37,389 nucleotides of DNA from Elusimicrobiota bacterium (GCA_009778915.1 WRFH01000004.1:1-37389), one strand, 5' to 3'. Numbered from the stretch's first letter, positions 22,759 to 31,387 are shown. The notes: generated from the letters alone by a model not told the origin. Made by a program: numbers and translations.

Positions 22759-23721
22759 ATGAAAAGAATGGGGGTTCTTTTTATAGGGGTTCTGATTTGG
22801 CTTGCCGTTAAAGCGCCCGCGCAGGAACTGGGCATCATGGGGGGCATACTTAATAAACCGGATTACGCGCGGTCTTACGCCTGGAAAATTAATTACTACG
22901 ACGTTATTTCCGATAACTATTTGTGGAGTTTTTCCTGGTATAACGAAGGCCATATTACGGACAACCACCGCGACGGCATGCTTTTGCAGGCCTGGTACCG
23001 CATGCCTGTTGCGCCGGATAAATTTTATATAGGATTAGGTGCGGGGCCTTTTTATTTTTTTGACACTACCGGCAATGATATTGCCTATAAGAATATACAC
23101 GGTTTCGCGCTGGCTCTGGGGTTGGATTTGTGGTATTATCTGTCGCCGCGCTGGGCGCTTAAGGGCAATATAACATATATAGTAGCGGATAACGCGAATA
23201 CCAACACGCAGTCCGCGCTGGCGGGGATTTCTTACAAGTTTAAAGATTTAAACGACTCCCGCGGTCCGTATATAAATTACGCGGACAGCAACGAAGTTAA
23301 TCTTTTTCTGGGCAAGACGATATTGAACAGTTTTCATACGCATACGAACTACGCGGCTATGGCTGAATACCGCCGCAATGTCGGGAAATACATGGACCTG
23401 TCCGCCGCGCTGCTTTATGAAGGCGACACAAGCGTACTGCGCCGCAACGGCGTTATAATCCAGGCGTGGCCGACGAAACGGTTTGACGGCGGGCGTTTTT
23501 CGCTGGGAGTAGGTTTAGGCGCTTATGTTACCATCAACAGACGCGAATTGGACGTGGACGACATTTCCCCCTCATCCGATATCGCGGGCATAGTGACCAT
23601 GACGGGCGCTTACAGGTTCAGCGGGACGCCGCTTACATTGCGCGCTTCATGGAACCGAATTGTGACGACTTATGATAAAGACACGGACGTTATTATGGCC
23701 GGGCTCGGCGTTTACTTTTAG
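22759..23721 (+). CDS. Outer-membrane beta-barrel protein, internally duplicated
   Basis: A 320-residue protein has a signal peptide (K-R-M-G-V-L-F-I-G-V-L-I-W-L-A, cleavage near A-P-A-Q-E). The mature part shows alternating hydrophobic strands rich in Tyr, Trp and Gly, and ends in Phe after L-G-V-Y, as outer-membrane barrels do. Residues about 24-160 and 170-320 share order and motifs: a first strand with G-K/G-I, then G-x-x-L/I-Q-A-W, then a G-L-G-A-G/G-V-G-L-G strand, and a closing strand with G-x-x-Y-K/R-F. I infer duplication of a half. I do not recognise a named family. The EamA-type gene starts 10 bases after its stop with a good AGGAGA, so the two are likely cotranscribed. Confidence 0.72.
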   Translation: MKRMGVLFIGVLIWLAVKAPAQELGIMGGILNKPDYARSYAWKINYYDVISDNYLWSFSWYNEGHITDNHRDGMLLQAWYRMPVAPDKFYIGLGAGPFYFFDTTGNDIAYKNIHGFALALGLDLWYYLSPRWALKGNITYIVADNANTNTQSALAGISYKFKDLNDSRGPYINYADSNEVNLFLGKTILNSFHTHTNYAAMAEYRRNVGKYMDLSAALLYEGDTSVLRRNGVIIQAWPTKRFDGGRFSLGVGLGAYVTINRRELDVDDISPSSDIAGIVTMTGAYRFSGTPLTLRASWNRIVTTYDKDTDVIMAGLGVYF

Positions 23722-23730
23722 GAGACAAAC

Positions 23731-24099
23731 ATGGATAAAATAGGATTACTGCTTTTAATTTCTTCAGGCATCACCAATTCGCTGGCCAATTCCCTTCTCA
23801 AAACGGCGTTCGCGGGCAATAATATTTTTGCCGGCGGGCTTATAAGCGGGCTTATAAAAGTCATCACGAATCCGTGGGCGGTAGGCGGCGCGGCGATGTT
23901 CGGCGTGTCGTTTTTATTTTTCGGCAGCGCGCTGGCGCGGGTTAATTTGTCAATGGCGTACCCGTTCATGTCCGGCACGGCGTTTCTGCTGATTTTTCTT
24001 ATTTCTCTTTTATTTTTCAAGGAAACCATAAATATCTGGGGCGCCGTCGGCGCGTTCAGTATTCTGTTCGGAATAATCTTAATCAGCGTAAAAGGATAA
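23731..24099 (+). CDS. Small EamA-family transporter (ArnE/ArnF-like)
   Basis: A 122-residue protein with four predicted membrane helices (about 4-24, 38-60, 68-98 and 101-120). The C-terminal half, A-L-A-R-V-N-L-S-M-A-Y-P-F-M and F-F-K-E-T-I-N-I-W-G, follows the EamA/SMR pattern and in length and layout matches ArnE/ArnF flippase subunits. A lone SMR-like drug exporter is the alternative. In favour of the flippase: the arn genes 0.8 kb away contain everything except ArnE/ArnF. It is cotranscribed with the upstream beta-barrel gene. An R2 repeat begins 2 bases after its stop. Confidence 0.7.
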   Translation: MDKIGLLLLISSGITNSLANSLLKTAFAGNNIFAGGLISGLIKVITNPWAVGGAAMFGVSFLFFGSALARVNLSMAYPFMSGTAFLLIFLISLLFFKETINIWGAVGAFSILFGIILISVKG

Positions 24100-24100
24100 A

Positions 24101-24245
24101 TAGTACTCCGTCCTCCGATTTTTTTCCTCTCCCTGAAAGGGAGAGGACACAGGTGAGGGTTTCGAAACACAAATATGCGCCGTAAATCTGTAAATCTATT
24201 CAAGGCCCCGCCCTTCCGGGGCCGATAAGGTTAAAAACCTAAGTT
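24101..24245. repeat. R2 palindromic repeat, copy d (inverted, one arm plus spacer)
   Basis: The complement of copies a and b: AGTACTCCGTCCTCCGA at the left edge (reverse of TCGGAGGACGGAGTACT), a CTCTCCCTGAAAGGGAGAG arm, then GGCCCCGCCCTTCCGGGGCC. The other arm is missing, so it is partial. Confidence 0.8.
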
Positions 24246-24341
24246 GATAAATGCGTGCAGGTTATTTTTAAAGTGAAAGCGCGTCGGCTATATAATTATT
24301 TTAGATAAGAAAAAAGTAATTTGCGTATTATCTTTCACTCG

Positions 24342-24390
24342 GAGCCCAAATTTTTTATTCTTTACTTATATGAATAAAAAATTTGGGTTC
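24342..24390 (+). promoter_or_regulatory. Long hairpin covering the pilin start codon
   Basis: 24345-24360 and 24372-24387 are exact reverse complements over 16 bases, around an 11-base loop (24361-24371). Three more outer pairs (one G-T) extend it to 24342/24390. The ATG begins at 24370, so the last loop bases and first stem base form the start codon, with codons 2-6 in the stem. No ribosome binding site lies outside it. Confidence 0.7.
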
Positions 24391-24855
24391 ACGCTTATAG
24401 AATTGTTGGTTGTCGTTCTCATCATCGGTATTTTAGCCGCGATAGCCGTGCCAAAATATGAGCTTGCCGTGGAAAAATCCCGCGCGGTGCAGGCTCTAAT
24501 CGCGGTAAGGGCGGCGGCGGACGCGCAGAAAAGGTATTTTTTGGAAACCGGCTCTTACGCCGCGACGTGGGACGACCTTGATATAAGCCTGCCCGCGTAT
24601 AAAATAGTCAACAGCGGCGGGGATTACGCCTATTTGGACAACGGCTGGGAAATATCGCTGAAAACGACAAGCCTTGTTCTCGGTATCAGAAGCGTTACCG
24701 GGCGGCCTATGCTTGCCTTTGACCTTACGTCGGGTTTAATGTCTTGCTGCACGGATATCGGGACTGAAACTCAAAAATGGAAGTCCGTCTGCGTGTCTTT
24801 GGGCGCGAAAGAAGCCGCGCCGTCGTTATACGGCAGAAAGTGCTATAAAATGTGA
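24370..24855 (+). CDS. Type IV pilin-like protein (prepilin)
   Basis: A 161-residue prepilin with N-K-K-F-G, then F-T-L-I-E-L-L: the prepilin peptidase would cut after the Gly at residue 6, with Phe +1 and Glu +5 as in pilins. The hydrophobic helix continues to about residue 28. The short soluble part has A-Q-K-R-Y-F, L-D-I-S-L-P, N-G-W-E-I and S-C-C-T-D-I-G. It resembles PilE-like proteins common in Elusimicrobiota and the C-terminal domain at 14525-15496. It may be a major or minor pilin or a pseudopilin; assembly genes are not in this window. The gene has its start in a hairpin. It ends 3 bases from the end of the convergent arnD. Confidence 0.85.
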   Translation: MNKKFGFTLIELLVVVLIIGILAAIAVPKYELAVEKSRAVQALIAVRAAADAQKRYFLETGSYAATWDDLDISLPAYKIVNSGGDYAYLDNGWEISLKTTSLVLGIRSVTGRPMLAFDLTSGLMSCCTDIGTETQKWKSVCVSLGAKEAAPSLYGRKCYKM

Positions 24856-24858
24856 GTG

Positions 24859-25737
24859 TTATTTTTGCAAAGAAAGCGCGCCGGCGCGGCCGGGCAGGAA
24901 ACCTTGCACAATTCCCCCCTCAGGCGCATTTTTGATATTTATGGCAACTTCGCGCGGAGGCAGAATTTGGTAACCTTTGTCCAAAGTTTGCGCGATTAAA
25001 TCGTCAAACTGTTTTATTTTTCCCCCGCCTTCCATTTCGGCGTGCACGGTGTGCACGTTCAAACCGGGCTTGAGAAGAGAAATATAGCGGGATACGATAT
25101 TTGTGTCGTCAATGCCATCCGCGCCGTAAATCTCATCCATCGTCGGCAGAGTTGACGGAATTTCAAGCGTCTTAAAACCTTTCGGTACAAACGGTGAACG
25201 TCCGCGTGTGTTGCTTACATAATCAAAATTAAAACTGTCCAGCGCGGCAAGCGCCGCTGGCGTAAGCTGCCAGCCAGGCGCGGCAAAAGCGCGCGGTTTT
25301 ACGCCCAGCGCCGTCTCAAACGCGTCAAACGCTTTTTGCAAATCCGCCTTAATTTCCGCCTCCGTCAAACGCGGAAGTTTATCCTGCCAGCGCACATGGT
25401 CCCACGCGTGCAGGCCGCATTCATGGCCCGCCTTAAAAATGTCCTGTATGACGTTTTGATGCGGCGGCACGATAAGCGGCGCGGGCAGCAGCGTGCCGTA
25501 CATCATTGTCTTAAGGCCGTAAGTCGACGGCGCTTTAGTCCGCAGCATTTTTGTAATAAAACCTTTGCGGAATATGCGGAAAATAGCCTTGCCGGAATTA
25601 TCCGGCCCGAAGGAAAAATAAAAACCCGCCTTCACGCCGCGCTTTTGCAAAACGTCAGCCATGCGCGGCACGCCCTCAAGGTAACCTTTGAGAGTGTCGA
25701 CGTCAACTTTTAAAACTAAAACATTATTCTCTGACAT
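24859..25737 (-). CDS. arnD: Polysaccharide deacetylase-family deformylase ArnD
   Basis: Removes the formyl group from undecaprenyl-phosphate-L-Ara4FN, leaving L-Ara4N ready for transfer. The NodB-like fold shows V-D-V-D-T (about 9-13) with the catalytic/metal Asp residues, H-E-C-G-L-H-A-W-D-H (metal His), R-A-F-A-A-P-G-W, and N-V-H-T-V-H-A-E (near the C-terminus). I choose ATG 25737, since M-S-E-N-N-V-L-V-L-K-V-D-V-D aligns with the family N-terminus; the frame extends 10 codons further to 25767. That start still overlaps the end of arnT by 14 bases. The length of 292 residues fits ArnD (about 295). It is last in the operon. Confidence 0.87.
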   Translation of the reverse strand: MSENNVLVLKVDVDTLKGYLEGVPRMADVLQKRGVKAGFYFSFGPDNSGKAIFRIFRKGFITKMLRTKAPSTYGLKTMMYGTLLPAPLIVPPHQNVIQDIFKAGHECGLHAWDHVRWQDKLPRLTEAEIKADLQKAFDAFETALGVKPRAFAAPGWQLTPAALAALDSFNFDYVSNTRGRSPFVPKGFKTLEIPSTLPTMDEIYGADGIDDTNIVSRYISLLKPGLNVHTVHAEMEGGGKIKQFDDLIAQTLDKGYQILPPREVAINIKNAPEGGIVQGFLPGRAGALSLQK

Positions 25738-27373
25738 AAATATTATAATCGCCCGCTTTTTCGACAAATTTTGTGCTGTCTTTGAGAAGATAATTTTTCA
25801 TATGGTCGTCATCGCTGACAATATACATTTTCTGGCCGGGTTCAAGCGGGATTTTCAGTAAATCCGCCTCGCTGCCGTGAGGGAAAAACCAGTCTTTAAT
25901 ATCGGGCGCGTTTTGCATGCCGTATTCCAACTCCCCCGTCCAGCCGGTTATTATAACGCGGCGTTTTAAGTAGAAAGGCATGTCCTGAAAGTAATAATTG
26001 TATATCGCCACTTTGTCCTGCGGTTTTAAATATTTGAGCAGCGCAACGGCGGCGATTTTTGAGGAACGCTCTTTTGCCACCGTCACAAATCCCGGCTTTG
26101 CCAAAAATAAAAAGAGAATCGCGAATATGCAAAACGCCGTGATAAACGCCGCGCGTCTTTTAAGCAGCAGCCAGCCCGCCGCCGTAAAAATACAGCTTAA
26201 AATGACAAGATTTATTATAGTGTTTCTGTAAAGCAGAATGTCGTCAATCCTACCTATAGTTATAAACTGTCCGAATATTAATACAGCGCCGACAACCAGC
26301 GCGGCTGTCACCACCGTCTGAAAAATAAGCAGAGCCGCGATTTTAGCCTTAGAATTTTCGCGCAGAGCGTCCATAATATTTTTGGCAATTATTATTGCCA
26401 GCGGCGGCAGCGCCGGGACAATGTACGGTATAAGTTTAGAATCTGATATTGAAAAAAACAGCAACATTACAAAAAACCAGCATGACAGAAAAATAACGTC
26501 TTCCCTTTTGGCAAACATATTTTTGAAAGAAAGAAACAGGCCCGCCGTCCACGGGAAAATACCGCCCACTATCACGGGAATAAAAAACCAGAAAGGTTCA
26601 TAACGCCCGTGCATTTTCGTCGTATATCTCAAAAAATGTTCCTGTATAAAAAAGAACCGGAAAAAGTCCGGGTTGGCCTTGCAGACAAGGTAAAACCACG
26701 GCGTAACAATGACTAAGAAAAACAAAATACCCGGCGGCCAGAAACTTTTTTTAAAAATATCCCATTTGCGCGTAAAAATCATAAACCAAAATATGACGCC
26801 CGCCGGCAGCACGACGCCGATTAGCCCCTTTGCCAGCACCGCCAGCGCCATCGCGCCGAAAAATACCAAACCCCAAATTTTGTTATTTTGTTTGTGGTAG
26901 AAATAAAACGCGAACAGCGACAGCGTCAGGTAAAACGACACCGTCATATCCGTCACGTTTATATGCGAAATAGCGTAATGCAGCACGCCGGTGCCAAGCA
27001 CCACGGCGGACAGATTAGCCGTTTCCTCGTCATAAGTTTTTTTCGCGAAAAGCCACGTAAAAAAGACGCCCAGCAGACCTAGAAGACACGGAAAAAACCG
27101 CGCAGCAAATTCATTCTGGCCGAAAATCTTAAACGCAACGACTGTCTGCCAGTAATGCAGCGCGGGCTTTTCAAAATATAAAAGATAGTTGAGCGTGGGC
27201 GTTACAAAATCCGCCCGGGCAATCATTTCGCGCGGAATTTCGGCGTATCTCCCTTCGTCGTGGTTTATCAGGTTGTATGAGCCGAGGCCCCAAAAATACA
27301 AAATAACCAGCGCGGCAAAAATAAAATATTTTGTGTTTTTTTTGTCCGAAATGAAAGCCGTTATTTTTTGCAT
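25724..27373 (-). CDS. arnT: Undecaprenyl phosphate-L-Ara4N:lipid A transferase ArnT
   Basis: An integral inner-membrane glycosyltransferase (GT83) moves L-Ara4N onto lipid A at the periplasmic face. The 549-residue protein has about 12 membrane helices and the family's N-terminal loop N-H-D-E-G-R-Y-A-E-I-P-R-E-M (about 34-47), with the essential Asp-Glu, then F-E-K-P-A-L-H-Y-W. The C-terminal third is a soluble periplasmic domain. Its ATG lies at the stop of the decarboxylase gene (27373) and arnD overlaps its end. ArnT needs a flipped carrier, so a flippase is expected nearby (see 23731-24099). Confidence 0.9.
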   Translation of the reverse strand: MQKITAFISDKKNTKYFIFAALVILYFWGLGSYNLINHDEGRYAEIPREMIARADFVTPTLNYLLYFEKPALHYWQTVVAFKIFGQNEFAARFFPCLLGLLGVFFTWLFAKKTYDEETANLSAVVLGTGVLHYAISHINVTDMTVSFYLTLSLFAFYFYHKQNNKIWGLVFFGAMALAVLAKGLIGVVLPAGVIFWFMIFTRKWDIFKKSFWPPGILFFLVIVTPWFYLVCKANPDFFRFFFIQEHFLRYTTKMHGRYEPFWFFIPVIVGGIFPWTAGLFLSFKNMFAKREDVIFLSCWFFVMLLFFSISDSKLIPYIVPALPPLAIIIAKNIMDALRENSKAKIAALLIFQTVVTAALVVGAVLIFGQFITIGRIDDILLYRNTIINLVILSCIFTAAGWLLLKRRAAFITAFCIFAILFLFLAKPGFVTVAKERSSKIAAVALLKYLKPQDKVAIYNYYFQDMPFYLKRRVIITGWTGELEYGMQNAPDIKDWFFPHGSEADLLKIPLEPGQKMYIVSDDDHMKNYLLKDSTKFVEKAGDYNIYVRE

Positions 27374-28404
27374 TACTTTAGTTTCCCTTTCTTAAAAGCC
27401 GGCAGATAAGCGGCAAAAGTTTTCCTTACCATATCTTTTAAATTAGTTTCCGGCTTCCAACCCAGACGGTTGAAAATATTTTCAACGCTCGGCCGCCTGT
27501 CGGACGCGTCTTCGTACGTCGAGCCGTAATATTGCGCGGCCGGCTGCACCGTTATTTGCGCTTTGTCGGCGAACGGTTTATATTCTTTAAATTCTTTCAT
27601 CACTTCGACGATGGTGTTTGCAAGTTCTTTAATTGAATGGTTATTGTCCGGGGCGCCGATGTTGAAAATCTGCCCGTTGGTTTTTTCATTGTCATTGGCA
27701 ATGATTAGCAAAAGCGCCTTCAGCGCGTCGTCGATATAAGTAAAACTGCGGCGCTGGTCCCCGCCGTTGACGAGGACGATGGGCTGCTCTTTCACCACGT
27801 CGTAAAACATCTGCGTGATGCTGCGCGCGTAACGTTCTTTTGCGTCTTCAAAAGTATCCAGCCGCGTGCCAACCCAGTTGAACGGGCGGAACAGCGTGTA
27901 ACGCAGGCCGTATTCCTGCGCGTAGGCGGTAATTACGCGGTCCATCATCTGTTTGCCGCAGGAATAAATCCAGCGCATTTTATTGATTGGGCCGAGCATT
28001 AACGGGGAACTGTCTTCCTTCAAAATTTTGTCCGGGCTCATGCCGTAAACTTCAGACGTCGATGGGAAAATGACTCGCTTTTTATATTTGACGCACATTT
28101 TGACGATTTTTAAATTCTGTTCAAAATCAAGCTCGAAAGTCCAGACCGGTTTTTTGATGTAATACATAGGCTTTGCCACGCCGACGAGCGGCAGCACCAC
28201 GTCGCACCACTGTACCTGTTTATCCAGCCAGCGGTCGGCTTTAAAGACGTCGCCTTTTTTAAAAGTGAAATTCGGGTGTTTTATTTTTTTTAAATTTATT
28301 TTGTTTTGGTCAAAAGCGGTGACTTTCCAGTCTGTCTCTTTCAAAATTCTCTCAACTAAATGCGAACCTATAAACCCGTCCGCCCCTAAAATTAATACGT
28401 TCAT
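27373..28404 (-). CDS. UDP-glucuronate oxidative decarboxylase (ArnA C-terminal half as a separate gene)
   Basis: Oxidises UDP-glucuronate at C4 and decarboxylates it to UDP-Ara4O. The 343-residue protein starts M-N-V-L-I-L-G-A-D-G-F-I-G-S-H-L (NAD loop); I choose ATG 28404 because an AAAGGAG sits about 8 bases before it, although the frame extends to 28431. T-S-E-V-Y-G holds the Ser-Glu pair and Y-S-C-G-K the Tyr-Lys pair of ArnA; D-R-R-P-S near the C-terminus has the Arg used in decarboxylation. It corresponds to the C-terminal half of the fused ArnA of enterobacteria. It follows the formyltransferase gene by 4 bases. Confidence 0.9.
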   Translation of the reverse strand: MNVLILGADGFIGSHLVERILKETDWKVTAFDQNKINLKKIKHPNFTFKKGDVFKADRWLDKQVQWCDVVLPLVGVAKPMYYIKKPVWTFELDFEQNLKIVKMCVKYKKRVIFPSTSEVYGMSPDKILKEDSSPLMLGPINKMRWIYSCGKQMMDRVITAYAQEYGLRYTLFRPFNWVGTRLDTFEDAKERYARSITQMFYDVVKEQPIVLVNGGDQRRSFTYIDDALKALLLIIANDNEKTNGQIFNIGAPDNNHSIKELANTIVEVMKEFKEYKPFADKAQITVQPAAQYYGSTYEDASDRRPSVENIFNRLGWKPETNLKDMVRKTFAAYLPAFKKGKLK

Positions 28405-28408
28405 GTTT

Positions 28409-29293
28409 CTAATCTCCTTTGACAATCTCATAATCTAAAATCTGCAAATCTTTTGTGCCGGTTTTCATGATAAACGGAACGTCTTGTTTGATATCCCAGT
28501 TTTTCCAGCCAAAACCGCCGAAACTTGCCGCGGCGTTACCGTCTAAAATTTTAGCTTTCCATATGAGCATTTTGCGGCCGTCCGGCAAATATGTGAAAGC
28601 GCCGGGGAACGGCTTTGTAACGGCGCGGATTAAATTGTAGATTTTAAGCGCGTCCCATTCCCAGTTTATTTGTCCATCCTCCGGCGTGCGGCGGCCGAAA
28701 TAGGTGCTTTCCGACATATCTTGCGGCTTGCCCGCAGCCGGCCCATTCTCTAGTTTTTTAAGACTGTATTTTATTATACGTCGCGCGGCGGCGGAAACTT
28801 TTTTTGTCAGCGTCAAAGCGTTGTCTTCAAATTTAATTTCAACTTTTTCTTGGTCAACGATATCGCCGGCGTCGGCTTTTGCGGTCATGTAATGCAGCGT
28901 AGCGCCCGTGTATTTTTCGCCGTTGACCAACACCCAGTTTACGGGGGCGCGGCCGCGGTATTTTGGAAGGTAAGAGCCGTGGATATTGTAGGCCCCCCTC
29001 GGCGCCAGTTTCAAAACTTCGTCGGGCAAAAGAGAGCGGTAATAGACGGACAAAATTATTTCCGGCTTAATTTTGGCTATATTTTCAATATCCGCGCGCT
29101 CAATTTTTTCCGGCGTAAAAACTGGGATTTTGTTTTCAACGGCTATTTTTTTGACGGACTCAAACCAGTTTTCCGACGGATTGTCTTCATAGGTATAAAC
29201 GGCGGCGACATTTGCGCCGTCCAAGAGCAGCTGGCGCAGAACTTCCGCGCCGGCCATGCTGAAACCGAAGAAAACCAGCTTAGGCCTTGCCAT
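28409..29293 (-). CDS. UDP-Ara4N formyltransferase (ArnA N-terminal half as a separate gene)
   Basis: Formylates UDP-L-Ara4N with N10-formyltetrahydrofolate. The 294-residue protein has the formyltransferase triad N103 and H105 in Y-N-I-H-G-S-Y-L-P, and D141 in A-D-A-G-D-I-V. Residues about 1-190 form the transferase core and about 200-294 the OB-fold. It matches the N-terminal half of ArnA, which in enterobacteria is fused to the decarboxylase at 27373-28404. ATG 29293 overlaps the end of arnC by 14 bases. Confidence 0.9.
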   Translation of the reverse strand: MARPKLVFFGFSMAGAEVLRQLLLDGANVAAVYTYEDNPSENWFESVKKIAVENKIPVFTPEKIERADIENIAKIKPEIILSVYYRSLLPDEVLKLAPRGAYNIHGSYLPKYRGRAPVNWVLVNGEKYTGATLHYMTAKADAGDIVDQEKVEIKFEDNALTLTKKVSAAARRIIKYSLKKLENGPAAGKPQDMSESTYFGRRTPEDGQINWEWDALKIYNLIRAVTKPFPGAFTYLPDGRKMLIWKAKILDGNAAASFGGFGWKNWDIKQDVPFIMKTGTKDLQILDYEIVKGD

Positions 29294-30221
29294 CGGAAAT
29301 TCCGTATTCTTTTTTGATGACGTATTTGGGGCGTTTTCTGACTTCTTTAAAAATGCGGCCTATATATTCGCCCACTATGCCGACGGCGCTGATTAACACG
29401 CCCATCAGGAAAAACATTATGGCGAAAAGTGTAAATAAACCTTCCGCCTCCGGCCCGATAATCAGGCGGCGTATAATAAGGAATACGGCGAACAGAAAAC
29501 TTAGGCCGGAAATGAGCATGCCGGATATCGTGATAAACTGCAGCGGCACCATTGAAAAACTTGTCATCAAATCAAAATTGAGGGAAATTAAACGAAAAAA
29601 ACTATATTTGGATTCCCCCTTTTCCCGCCGGCTGTGCGCTATGTCAATCTCCGTTGGGTTAGACGCGTATTTTTGGGCGAAAGCCGGTATAAAAGTGGTC
29701 CCCTCGCCGCTTTCGGCTATAATGTCCGCGATATGCCGTGAGTACAGCCGCAGCATACAGCCGTAATCATGTATTTTCAGACCGGTGATTTTGTTAGTTG
29801 TGATGTTTACTATCTTGGAAAAAAATTTGCGGTAAAAAGGATCGTCCCGGTTCGCGCGGACGGTGCCGACAACGTCGTGGCCTTCCTCAAACTTTTCAAC
29901 CATGCGGGCGATTTCCTCAGGCGGGTTCTGCAAATCCGCGTCCATGGTAACCACCATGTCGCCGGTAACTTTTTCAAAGCCCGCGGCAATGGCCATATGC
30001 TGGCCGAAATTGCCGTTGAAATCTATAATTTTAACCTGCTCCGGCCTTTTGGCATGCTGCTCTTTCAGCAGGTCAATGCTTTTGTCCTTACTGCCGTCGT
30101 TGATAAAGATGACTTCATATGGCCGGTTTAACTTGTCCAGCGCCGGAAAAGTGCGCTCAAAAAGCGCGGGCAGGGACGCTTCTTCATTATAAACCGGGAT
30201 TACCAGAGAAAGTTTTTTCAT
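29280..30221 (-). CDS. arnC: Undecaprenyl-phosphate L-Ara4FN transferase ArnC
   Basis: A GT2 transferase moves L-Ara4FN from UDP to undecaprenyl phosphate at the inner-membrane cytoplasmic face. The 313-residue protein opens V-I-P-V-Y-N-E-E-A-S-L. The GT-A metal motif is D-A-D-L-Q-N-P-P-E-E-I (around 96-106). Two membrane helices lie in the C-terminal third (about 225-255 and 260-290), as in ArnC/DPM1-like enzymes. ArnB ends 4 bases into it (ATGA overlap), so they are coupled. Confidence 0.92.
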   Translation of the reverse strand: MKKLSLVIPVYNEEASLPALFERTFPALDKLNRPYEVIFINDGSKDKSIDLLKEQHAKRPEQVKIIDFNGNFGQHMAIAAGFEKVTGDMVVTMDADLQNPPEEIARMVEKFEEGHDVVGTVRANRDDPFYRKFFSKIVNITTNKITGLKIHDYGCMLRLYSRHIADIIAESGEGTTFIPAFAQKYASNPTEIDIAHSRREKGESKYSFFRLISLNFDLMTSFSMVPLQFITISGMLISGLSFLFAVFLIIRRLIIGPEAEGLFTLFAIMFFLMGVLISAVGIVGEYIGRIFKEVRKRPKYVIKKEYGISDGKA

Positions 30222-31387
30222 TTTTTGTTAGCCTTTAAAATTTCCGTTACCGCTTCGACGCTGTCATTAAAATCCTGCTCCGTCATTGCCGGGAACAGCG
30301 GCAGGGAAACTATGCGCTTGGCGACGTATTCCGCCTGCGGGTAATCCCCCTCTTTCCAGCCGTAAGTTTTCTGGTAATAAGAAAACAGGTGCACGGCCTG
30401 ATAGTGAAGCGCGGTGCCTATATTGCGTTCGCCCATCAGTTTCATAAATTCGTCGCGCGTGATTTTCAGACGGTCAATATCCAGCAGCGGGCAGAAAAGG
30501 TGCCAGGAATGGACGTCCCCTTTCCGCACCGGCGGCGGCAGTATAATACCGTCCAAATTTTTGAAAGCGGTCAGATATTTGTTGACAAGTTCCGTCCTGC
30601 GGGCGTTGAAACTGTCCAGCTGCTTCATCTGTGAAATTCCTATGACGGCCTGTATGTCCAGCATGTTATATTTTAAGCCCGGCATAAGAATATCATAATG
30701 CGCTTTGCCTTTTGCGGCGTAGCGGTTCCACGCGCCTTTGCTCATGCCGTGCAGGCGGAAAACGGCTGCTGTTTCGGCCATATCTTCGTCGTCGGTGCAC
30801 AGCATGCCGCCTTCGCCGGTAGTAATATTTTTAGTCGGGTGGAAGCTGAAAATGATGGTCCTTTTTTCGCCGGGCAGCCCTATTTTTTTGCCTTGGTATT
30901 TCGCGCCCAGCGCGTGCGCGGCGTCTTCTATAATATAAAGATTGTGCTTTTTGGCTATTTTTTCAATTGCGTCCATATCGCACGGGCGGCCGGCAAAGTG
31001 CACGGGGCAAATCGCTTTAGTCTTAGACGTAATTTTTTTCTCAATATTTTCAGGCGTGATGTTTAAGGTCTTCGCGTCAATATCGGCAAGAACGGGTACC
31101 CCGCCGGCGAAAATGATGGTGTTGACGGTGGCCGCGAAAGTCATCGGCGTCGTAATCACTTCGTCGCCCGGTTTAAGGTTAAGCGCGGTAAAAGCCGCGT
31201 GCAGCCCGGCGGTGGCGGAGTTTACGGCCAGCGCGTGCTTCGCGCCGGTATAATTTTTAAAAACTTCTTCAAATTCAATTGTGCGCGGCCCGGTGGTAAG
31301 CCAGCCGCTCCTCAGACACTGCGAAACCGCAGCCACGGCGTCTTCCGCCACGGCGGGCTTTGCAAAAGGCAGGAAATCTTTCCTCAT
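30218..31387 (-). CDS. arnB: UDP-Ara4O aminotransferase ArnB
   Basis: Transaminates UDP-4-keto-pentose with glutamate to UDP-L-Ara4N. The 389-residue fold-type I PLP protein of the DegT/DnrJ/EryC1 group has the PLP lysine at K186 in F-H-P-T-K-N-I-T-T-G-E-G-G, close to K188 of the family. D-A-A-H-A-L-G is the pyridine-ring Asp motif (about 155-161). It is the first gene of the arn operon, divergent from ugd with a 62-base AT-rich gap between them. Confidence 0.93.
   Translation of the reverse strand: MRKDFLPFAKPAVAEDAVAAVSQCLRSGWLTTGPRTIEFEEVFKNYTGAKHALAVNSATAGLHAAFTALNLKPGDEVITTPMTFAATVNTIIFAGGVPVLADIDAKTLNITPENIEKKITSKTKAICPVHFAGRPCDMDAIEKIAKKHNLYIIEDAAHALGAKYQGKKIGLPGEKRTIIFSFHPTKNITTGEGGMLCTDDEDMAETAAVFRLHGMSKGAWNRYAAKGKAHYDILMPGLKYNMLDIQAVIGISQMKQLDSFNARRTELVNKYLTAFKNLDGIILPPPVRKGDVHSWHLFCPLLDIDRLKITRDEFMKLMGERNIGTALHYQAVHLFSYYQKTYGWKEGDYPQAEYVAKRIVSLPLFPAMTEQDFNDSVEAVTEILKANKK

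Noticed and set aside
25738-25767. Upstream start of arnD at 25767
   Set aside because: The extra codons do not align with the family, and that start would overlap arnT by 44 bases instead of 14.
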